From the NCBI GenBank assembly GCA_033807695.1, contig CM066307.1, forward strand, positions 1,860,001 through 1,924,000: 64,000 nt of DNA, in the 5' to 3' direction. The DNA is from Daedaleopsis sinensis (taxonomy: Eukaryota; Basidiomycota; Agaricomycetes; Polyporales; Polyporaceae). The notes beneath the pieces are model-generated. The model worked only from the letters and a program-made list of their open reading frames with translations. It was not told the DNA's origin and did no database searches. Shown in pieces: positions 56,705-64,000 of this stretch. Numbering within the stretch: the first letter of the stretch is position 1; the number at the start of each line of letters is the position of its first letter. Position numbers and translations under genes: made by a program.

Positions 56705-57205
56705 ACCGGACCGACATCAGCGTCGCGAGGCGAGTCTGAGCAAGACACAGGTCTGCGCGACATGGCGGTCCGGCTGAGATCTGCCATGTGCGCATGCGCG
56801 GTGAGTCGCGCGCCCGAGAGCACACTTCAAGATCGCGCGACGCACACGGACAGATGCACGTACCTGACGCAACGCTCGGGGAGCGGTCAACGCAGCGCTC
56901 TCGGAGTCTGGAGAGGCGAGCTCGAATCCGGATTGGCAGGGAATGGATCTGCAGGAGACGTACATCTTATAAGTGACACGAGCTGTGAGGACAAGCGAAG
57001 TGCGAGATGACGTACCTCCGAGTCGCATGCCGCGCGCAGACTTTCCAGCGACGCGCAGTCCCCGAGTCTGGGAACATGTTTGCAGCTTGTGCATTGTGCT
57101 GAGGCTAAGGCTGAGTAGTAGAGTAGTCAGAGAGTGCGGCTTAAATAGTGCGTTACAACTCACCTCAGTAGTCGGGATAGAGCTTGTTATGCCGCAGGTA
57201 CGGGC
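56705..57205. repeat. Diverged tandem duplication, unit 1
   Basis: This unit aligns with 57270-57740 in the same orientation. The first 150 bp are almost identical (gcgtcgcgaggcgagtctga onward), then identity falls with small indels; both end near a ctcacctcag motif and gccgcaggta. On the minus strand both contain donor-like GGTGAG and GTACGT sites at matching places, which may mean the unit once held exons. Confidence 0.85.
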
Positions 57206-57269
57206 ATGCATGAGCCTGAGAGCAGGTCGGACATGAGAAGTCGGAGAAGAGCGGGAGCTATGGGATACA

Positions 57270-57740
57270 ATCGGGCCGACTTCAGCGTCGCGAGGCGAGT
57301 CTGAGCAAGACACAGGTCTGCGCGACATGGCGGTCCGGCTGAGATCTGCCATGTGCGCATGCGCGGTGAGTCGCGCGCCCGAGAGCACACTTCACGTTCG
57401 CGCGACGCACACGGACAGATGCACGCACCTGGCGCTTCGCTCGGGGAGCGGTCAATGGGACAGACGAGCTCGGATCCGGAATGGCAGGGAATGGATCTGC
57501 AAGAGACGTATACGTAGATCCTATCAGTGACACGAGCTTTGCGGATGGACTTCGAAGTGCGAGATGACGTACCTCGCATGCCGCGCGCAGACTTTCCGGT
57601 GTCGCGCAATCCCCTCTGGGGACGCGTTCGCGAGTTGTATACCAGTGTGCTGAGGCTGAATAGTAATAGAGTAGTCAGAGATGGCTTGAATAAAGCGTTG
57701 AAACTCACCTCAGCAATCGGGATTATGCCGCAGGTAGTAG
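57270..57740. repeat. Diverged tandem duplication, unit 2
   Basis: Second copy of the 56705-57205 unit, offset about 565 bp. Indels between the copies are not multiples of three in the candidate frames, so the copies do not keep one shared reading frame; this argues against a functional coding repeat today. Confidence 0.85.
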
Positions 57741-57969
57741 TACTAAACTGTTGTGGAGGAGAGCAGGTCAGACGCGTGAAGAAACCGGAAGGGCGAGGAA
57801 GTATACTCGCACGTGTCAGTCCAGAGCATGTCGCCGGACCGGAGTGTTGGTGGGATCCAGAGGTTGCGAAGTCGGAGAAGAGAGTGGGAGCCTCTATGGG
57901 ATACAATGGTCAATAACCGTCGTCGCCATTACATAGAGAAGAGACGCACATACCGGCGAGTACGAGGGG

Positions 57970-58034
57970 GAGAAGAGAGAGGAGGGGAGGGGAGGGGAGG
58001 GGAGGAGAGAGAGGTAGAGGGAGGGGAGGGATGA
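57970..58034 (+). repeat. G-rich purine microsatellite
   Basis: Tandem GGGGA-type units (gaggggaggggaggggagga) form a purine-only tract that could form a G-quadruplex or triplex on the + strand. Confidence 0.85.
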
Positions 58035-58329
58035 TGATGGTGGACGGAGGGAGGATGTGCGCCGTCTTATACCTCGAGGGATTGCCCTTTCGAGTTGTTG
58101 ATTCGATTCTCCCCCAAACTCCCGCGCTCACGACGGAGGAGTGATGACGCAAGTGACGTGAGCCTCCGCGGGCTCGTCGGTCTGGGCTGAGAGTGGCGGC
58201 CAACCAGCGGGGGACACGGGGATGGGCCAGCGGAGTGTGGGTATCGTCCACACGGTGTGCAGCTTCCAAGCACGCAAGAACATTCCCTGAATTCCTCGCT
58301 CCGAGTACGAGCCGCTTGATGAGCGCTCA

Positions 58330-60068
58330 GGGTGGGATCGGTGCAATTTTCTGGCACGTATTGTCGTAGAACTGTCCGGCGAGGGCAGGAGGACGGAGTC
58401 TTGAATCTGCACAAGTTCCTACTTGTTTCTGTCTTTTCGGGGTACTCAGACACCGCGGACCCATATAGAGCATACCCCGGCACCTCCCGGGACTGTATTT
58501 GCATAGTTCTGGCGACGACAATGTTAATAAGTTGTGCAAATCATCATCTTCGAACCAGAATCACCTACTAGCGACTCCCCGAGTGGAGAGCACGATTACT
58601 GGTGGTATGTGAGCTGCGCATGATCTCGGTGACCTATGCTAGATAATATACAGAGCACAGATGATCCTTACCTCTGGACATTACTGCCTCTGGCAGCGAT
58701 TGCAGTATCCGTTGGGCGGCGCTTGTAAGCGTTGGGACGAGGAGGTGAGTAATTGCCGAGCGAGCTTCTCAGTCCAAATCCGGTACCGGTGACGCCCGCT
58801 GCGCCTTCTCTCGAACCACATCATTCAACGCCGACCCGAATCGGCCTCTACCATACCACGACAATGTCTCCATCAAAGTCCTTGAATACGACTATGCTGC
58901 CTCAGCATTGCGTTCCCCGGCTCTATCTGTGATCTCTCCGTCGGCGGCAGGTACGTATTGAAGTCCGAGTCTGTGATGGCTGAATCCGAGTCCGCCGCCG
59001 CCTGAATCACAGAGCGCACATTGAAAGACTGTGTTGTGCAGCTCTACTACTGACTTATTATTCATGCAGAACGACTTGGAGAGTTTTTTGTGACACAAAT
59101 AGGTACTTAGTCCTTGCTTAGTGCGTGGCAAAATCCCGAGTCCGAGTTCAACGCTGACATAACTTTGCCGTGTCCTCGCAGACGCACATGCTGGTACGCC
59201 GTCTCCGCATCCGTTTCTAAGAATTCATGCAGTGACATCGCCGATCACAGGAAAGGTGTGGTCAGCTCCAGGCTCACGAAATATCCAGCGGCGTCGGAAA
59301 TCGGTAGGATGCATGATGTGATGGACATCAGACCTGCCTCTGGTCGCGCTCCGAGCTCGTATGTTATTCTATCTCTCTCAACTTTCGTATTGATGTCTTG
59401 TGCATCTTGTGAGCACAGCTGGCACAGACACTGAGTTTCAGGAGCATCCCGGTGAGCTCGAGCAAGGGACAGTACATAGTACGTAAAATGTACCGCCCAT
59501 GCACACTTCCATCACTTGAAATTTGAAGGCAGGTGCATGCTCTGAAGCGAGGAGGGGTCAGGAGAGGAGTCATCACTCTCCCAGAGATATCTCTGCACGG
59601 GTGGTAACTCCTCTCCTGCTGCCTCACACCCTGTCCTTGTGTCTCTTGTGCAGTGTCGAAAATCAGGATATAGGAGTGTGCTGAACATCATGCGACAGTA
59701 TGACTCTGCGTCCTGAGAGTTCTGTGCATCTGGGGCACATTTGTATCCCCGGCGGGCGCACCCGAAGAATGTTCCGCACGGGCGTATCACGGATGTTTCC
59801 CACACGGATCTGTGTAGGTAAGTTGAACCTAGTGATCGTGGCATCCAACTCCCACCTCATGCGCTCAGACTCGATCCCCCCAGGCCCCGCTGCTATAGGC
59901 GGAGACCGCACTCGACGGGGCCATCCCGGCCTCAAGAAGACCATCCTGAACGTCCTCCCCTCAGGCCCACACTCGACAGGCGGTCTACTATCCCTCAGGC
60001 CTCAGATGGCAGTCCCTGTGGACCGGAGCACTCGGCACATCACGCACACCGCGTTGGACGCGCTGTGA
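58330..60068 (+). CDS. Candidate unrecognised multi-exon gene
   Basis: Coding-like blocks follow one another on the + strand, but the start and the full splice chain are not solved. Blocks are: DTADPYRAYPGTSRDC (58445-58495); FEPESPTSDSPSGEHDYW (58550-58600); after a GCACAG acceptor, DDPYLWTLLPLAAIAVSVGR (58650-58723), which could be a transmembrane helix; after a 48-bp intron (58725-58772), either SKSGTGDARCAFSRTTSF or, in the adjacent frame, FPNPVPVTPAAPSLEPHH; and a final exon from about 59872 reading DSIPPGPAAIGGDRTRRG and ending ITHTALDAL-stop at 60068. Two frames are plausible in the middle exon, so this may be a decayed gene. No family recognised. Confidence 0.25.
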
Positions 60069-61214
60069 TCGCGTCGGGCACGGGAATCCGAGACTGGCGA
60101 CACTCACTCCGCTGCCGAGCGAGTTGGACTGAAGAATACGCATATTGAACGGCTGGAGAGCGTGCCCAGGTCGAAGGCCAAGCGTTGAGCACTCGCTGGA
60201 GGTGCAGAGGCTTCGGGTACGTGCGACTCTTCCATATCCTTGACTCGGACTTGGACTGACCTTCGGTATCCAGTCCGTGTCGACGGCGCATGCTGCGCGG
60301 AGAGCACTTCTCACTCCTGTGCCGGGCGAGCCTCTAGACGTGAAGGGAGCGCACCTTCCGAGTTGGGACTGGAGATGTGGGAGCATCTCAGGTGTGTGCG
60401 GCGACCCAAGCTCACCTTCAGCTCCCTGATTGCTCGCCGGTTTACACAGTGTCCCCAGCTCGATGTCGCCGCTTTCGAGGACGTGAAGAAGGCTGGAGAA
60501 TGTGCACATCTGCCAGACCGCTTGCAGATGTCGATTCACCGCGCTGTGGCTGAATCGTTCAGGAGACGAGGAAGTAGCTCAGCTGCTCAGGTGGGCGTAG
60601 TTTCCGACGTTCACGATGCGTAGCTGCGACTCACCGCTCGGATTTCGCGTCGACTCCATCAGCATGTCACGCTCACCGTGGCCGATAATTGCCCACAGCT
60701 TTCCGGGCGGATGGACGCGTGCGCGATGGCTGTGTACTCGCGGGACTGGGGGTAGCTCAGGTACGCATGCTCTTCGCCACTCAGACTCAGGACTGACCTG
60801 CAGCTTCGTTCTCAACGCCGACAGAACTCAAATATGCGTCCAATCAGGCATTTGTCTAAAGCGCAGACTCAGCGGCCCGGGGACTTCTCATCGCTGACAC
60901 GCCGTACTCGGCGTCGCCCTCTCCGGATCACCGCCGCACGAGCTCCCGGAGGACGCGAAGGCGGCCAGGGAAGGCGCACATCCCGTGCAATGGAGATCTC
61001 CGGGAGCAGGCTGTCTCGCGCGAGTAGCTCGGGTGCGTGTGTCTGTCCTCTATGCTGTTCGCGACTCACCTTCAGGGTTTTATATCACGTCTAGAACTGG
61101 AGTGCGGTGCGAGACAGGGCAGATTTACTCGGTATGTATCCTGCCATGCGTGCTATGGTACTGGACTGACCTCGGCGTGGTGGTAGAGATGGCGGCGGCA
61201 CTGCAATTCCAGGA

Positions 61215-61430
61215 CGTCGACGCAATCGGCCGGATGACGTCACGCGTCGAACGGACGCGATTTGAGTGCGCACGCGCGCATGCTCAGACTGGCTCTCGGA
61301 CAGACCTAGATGCGTCGGCAGTGGTCGAGCTCCGCAGCTAGTACGCCGGCAGTGAAGACGACACGGCCCGCGAGATCCAGCAGGTCGACTCGAGCGTTGA
61401 GGTCACGCACGCACAAGTCCGAGGCAGCAG
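61215..61430. repeat. Diverged repeat with TGACGTCA motif, copy 1
   Basis: The block gatgacgtcacgcgtcgaac (61230-61249) and the flanking sequence recur at 61709 onward, about 480 bp away in the same orientation. A later part, cagtgaagacgacacggccc, also recurs with changes at 61797. TGACGTCA is the ATF/CREB palindrome, but nothing shows that it works here. Confidence 0.7.
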
Positions 61431-61693
61431 GAGTGATGTCGGGCGGCGGGGACTGCGGAAGTGGGATTGCGGGAGGGACGACGGAGGAGGAGTGCGAGGT
61501 GAGCGACCGTCCGAGTGCGTGTGCGAGACCCAGCGAGTCGGGGGGCGAGGATACAGACCGGTCGACTGCAGCAAGTGAGTACTTCCCCGGTCCAGGTCCG
61601 CGCACAAGTACTGAGTGCTCAAGCAGACGCAGAGAGCGCGTATGTGGCGCGAAGAGTACAGGACTGGCGGACTCAAAAAGGAAGCCCAAGCGC

Positions 61694-61900
61694 CGGGACG
61701 CGATCGGCCAGATGACGTCACGCGTCGAACAGACGCGATCTGAGTGCGGACACTGACCTTCAGACGTGCGCGCGTGCGTTCTGCCGCCGTTCCAGCAGTG
61801 AAGACAACGCGGAACGCAGCAGGTCGAGAGCGTCGAGGGCGCGCGCACGCCATTCGGCCGCAGGAAGGACTGTCGGGCGAGGACAGCAGGCAGGGCTCGA
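61694..61900. repeat. Diverged repeat with TGACGTCA motif, copy 2
   Basis: Second copy of the 61215-61430 block, containing gatgacgtcacgcgtcgaac and cagtgaagacaacgcggaac. On the minus strand both copies read RVVFTAG followed by an Ala/Arg-rich stretch, the only protein-level motif I can see shared between them. Confidence 0.7.
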
Positions 61901-62446
61901 CGGCGGGGCGGGCTGCGCAAGGAGTGGCGGCGGAGGAAGACGACAAGAGCGAGATGTGCGCACGAGGTGAGTAGCTAGACGAGTCTCCTCGAGGACCCAG
62001 CTGACAAGGATGCACCGGCCGGCTTGAAGTACAGGTAACAGATCATGCTGCGTTCAGACCCGGCAGAGAGGAGGAGGCGGTCAGGCGGCGGCAGGCAGAG
62101 CGCATATGTGCAGCAGGGGGTGCGGGGTGCGGGACGCGGACAGAGCAGGCGCAGGTGGTGGTCAGAACGAAGGCCGAGGACGAGCGAGTCGCCTCTCCCA
62201 TATAGGCGCCGGCCCGTCCAAATCCGGCACTGACTCCTACGAGTCGTCGTCCACCGCCGTCCGCCGTCCTCTCCTCCTCCCCTCCCCTCCCTCGCCTCGC
62301 CTCCCCTCCTCCCCTGTCGTGTCGTTACGAGTACTGCGCTCTGATATGCGTATATACCATGTACCCTAGCGTACACAATATATCTCTCCCCGAAAAAGTT
62401 CTCGCCATCTCCTGGCAGCGTGCTGTGCGTGTCCGTCCGCCCCGCT

Positions 62447-64000
62447 CTACAACAGTCCCCCCCGCACCCACTTTTCTATATGTCCCTCCGCACGCCCTAT
62501 CTTCCGCATTATCTCTGCACTCAGTACTCGCTCTTCGGGCACCCTCCGTGCCTCGGCACCCCCCGTCGCGAGTGCCACCCGGCCATCCCCCTCGGCACAC
62601 CCCGACTCGCACGCAGGCACATTCTTCGCAAACGCTCGCAGCGCCGTGGGTATCATAATATTATCATTGCAGTAGCGGGTACATGGCGTGTGGCTGTAGA
62701 CGACGTGTTCGAGCACCCGCCTCCCTCTCTCTGCCGTCGTTCGCCGCCGTCCGATCTTCTTGGGCACATCCCTGCTGATCAGCTTCCACCCACCACACTC
62801 TTCATCTGAGCTGACCAGGATGTCCGCGACCGGCTCCGTCATCGGCACCGTCACCGCGCTGTCCGACGGCTTCGTCGTGGGAGGTGGCGGGATGTCGAGC
62901 ATGAACCAGTCTTGGTGCTTGATCAGGAACTCGAGCACGTCCTGGCTGAGCTGGTGCTCCTGCGGCGACATCTCGTGCGAGGGATGTGCGATAAGGGCCG
63001 GCCGGAAGATTACCGCCAGATCTGCACCACGGTTGCCTAGATCAGTATTGAAGCCCAAGCCCGCGATAGAGATGTGGCAGACGCACTCTTCGCCGTCATG
63101 AGGTTCTTGTCCGACTTGCGTGCGAACACGGAGAGCAGGTCCAGGACGTATAGCAGGAGGTACTGGTTTGCACGGGGTAATGAGCGGATTAGGCGTTTGT
63201 ATGTCGCTATCACTTCTTCTTCGTTATGTGGCTGCTTTGCTGGACTGGACGCATCAGCGGATGATCCATTTATTGCTAGTTCTGCACATATCTCACCAAG
63301 GGCGTCTCGGAACTACGGGCGGTCAGCGAGAGCACGGCGTAAAACGAGAGGAATGCTCACCAAATGGTACATGTCGTGGGGTATCACGGGTTCCTGCGAT
63401 ACGTTAGGGAATACGGGCAAGCGATACACGAGAGCACGTACGGGCATCTGGGTGAGGTATCGTCGGAATACACTGGCAACGTCGTGCGTCGTGAACTGCT
63501 CCTTTTTCCAGTCGAGGCTCTTCCCGTACTGCACACGGCGAAGGACGACAGGTTACGGGTCGGTGTGAAGAGGAACGAGGAGGGTCACGCACTCGTGGGG
63601 GGCTCTCGAACATGGCCTGCAGTTCCCGCATGCGCTTATTTGACCCGTTGACACGGAACGTACCCTCGACCTCAGTCGCTACGACGCCTCAGCACGTTGC
63701 CAGAGTTCGAAGGGGGGCCGACGTACCGTTCTCCTTGAGATACAGCCCACTGGTAACGGCAACGGCAACAGCACACGTACAGGAATGAGCCGCGGGGATA
63801 GAGAGGGCGGGCCCGGACGCACCATTTCGCGACGACGACGGGGATGTACCCCCACACGTAGAGCTCCCCGTTCGCATTCGCGGTCGAGATCTGCACGTTC
63901 GCGCACTTGAGGCTCTCCTTGAGCGGTTTTCCGAACACCATGCTCTCGCCCGCGGCCGCCTTCTTCTCCTCCGCCTCCTTCTTCACCCTCTGCGCAAACG
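62447..64000 (-). CDS. RhoGAP-domain protein, copy 2, partial, with replaced C-terminus
   Basis: This near-identical copy of the RhoGAP gene at 51668-53822 has its 5' part beyond the right edge. All exons seen (VFGKPLKESLKCANVQISTA, VEGTFRVNGSNKRMRELQA, EPVIPHDMYHL, NLMTAKNLAVIFRPALIAHP, KLISRDVPKKIGRRRTT) are intact, with the same splice sites. After RRRTT the sequence departs: copy 1 splices to a Ser-rich tail, whereas copy 2 continues open for about 95 codons of unrelated sequence (AERGRRVLEHVVYSHTPCTR and on) to a stop at 62447. The duplication breakpoint (62735) is exactly there. The gene may be functional with a chimeric tail, or a pseudogene lacking its normal end. Confidence 0.75.
62735..64000. 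repeat. Segmental duplication, copy 2 (continues past window)
   Basis: Direct repeat of 51964-53215, offset by about 10.78 kb. Introns are almost as well conserved as exons, so the duplication or a later gene conversion is recent. The right boundary lies outside the window. Confidence 0.9.

Larger units (their letters stand above)
53823..58329. other. Repeat-rich region A, no confident gene
   Basis: This includes the RhoGAP upstream region. On the + strand at 54078-54667 an open frame continues through possible introns (donors at 54111 and 54399, acceptors at 54168 and 54464) and ends HMRFDVQDQQLRALHP; it has coding-like features but no known family. Positions 55480-55860 are extremely GC-rich and open in several frames at once. 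Runs of AG repeats (56135-56158), a tandem duplication (56705-57740, listed separately) and a G-rich GGGGA array (57975-58030) follow. I see no gene I can name. Confidence 0.35.
60069..62446. other. Repeat-rich region B, possible exon-intron ladder on the minus strand
   Basis: On the minus strand, segments of about 100-200 bp end in donor-like GGTGAGT or GGTCAGT and are separated by about 50-65 bp ending CTCCAG or CCCCAG (for example donor near 60260 and acceptor near 60195; donor near 60412 and acceptor near 60370; donor near 60795 and acceptor near 60745). Two diverged copies of one segment lie at 61186-61430 and 61670-61900. I could not read one continuous protein through them. This may be a decayed or non-coding multi-exon locus, or chance. 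Confidence 0.25.

Noticed and set aside
1..64000. CRISPR array, prokaryotic transfer, or biosynthetic gene cluster
   Set aside because: No spaced identical repeats, no intron-free island with different composition, and no core biosynthetic enzyme (polyketide synthase, NRPS, terpene synthase) was seen.

Overview
The window looks like nuclear DNA of a filamentous basidiomycete, most likely a mushroom or polypore-type Agaricomycete. The evidence is GC-rich genes broken by many 45-75 bp GT-AG introns, fungal-specific families (a neutral trehalase with calcium and PKA-site regulation, Atg15, Atg22, fungal Pex11, a membrane-anchored GH17 beta-glucanase) and several families that look restricted to basidiomycetes. 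No rRNA, tRNA, CRISPR array or prokaryotic operon was seen. Exon joins were worked out by hand, so internal boundaries are good to a few bases where stated and approximate elsewhere.

Layout. 1-3013: no confident gene. 3014-5293 (-): PEX11, with a 13-nt microexon and an oversized intron. About 6418-8322 (+): a low-complexity Pro/Ser then Glu/His protein. 8323-11759: no gene recognised. 11760-12539 (+): a 222-residue conserved hypothetical protein. 13736-16631 (-): Atg22-type vacuolar permease. 17282-20441 (-): neutral trehalase. 20442-23486: no gene recognised. 23487-29450 (+): full-length ABCC transporter. 29936-31212 (+): conserved coiled-coil protein. 31422-33555 (-): MIC60. 33919-36496 (-): ATG15, one intron of which is packed with terminal-inverted-repeat elements. 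36990-38145 (-) and 42014-43289 (-): two paralogues of an unrecognised family, on either side of an F-box gene (39797-41718, -). 43850-45648 (-): a probable peroxisomal mitochondrial-carrier-family protein. 46459-48781 (-): GH17 glucanase. 49031-50915: a 1.9-kb palindromic element flanked by TA. 51668-about 53822 (-): RhoGAP protein. 53823-62446: repeat-rich DNA with possible unrecognised exons. 62447-64000 (-): a second, nearly identical RhoGAP copy with a different C-terminus, running off the window.

Functionally this is a housekeeping neighbourhood rather than a biosynthetic cluster. Its themes are organelle membranes and turnover: peroxisome proliferation (PEX11) and perhaps peroxisomal nucleotide import, vacuolar lipolysis and amino-acid efflux after autophagy (ATG15, ATG22), and mitochondrial cristae (MIC60). 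It also holds trehalose mobilisation, vacuolar-type ABC export, wall glucan remodelling and Rho signalling. The genes are on both strands and show no sign of co-regulation.

The most unusual parts are the mobile or duplicated DNA (ATG15 intron, palindromic element, RhoGAP segmental duplication with a swapped C-terminus), the repeat-rich 54-62.7 kb interval, which holds conserved-looking blocks of reading frame I could not assign, and the paralogue pair of unknown function.
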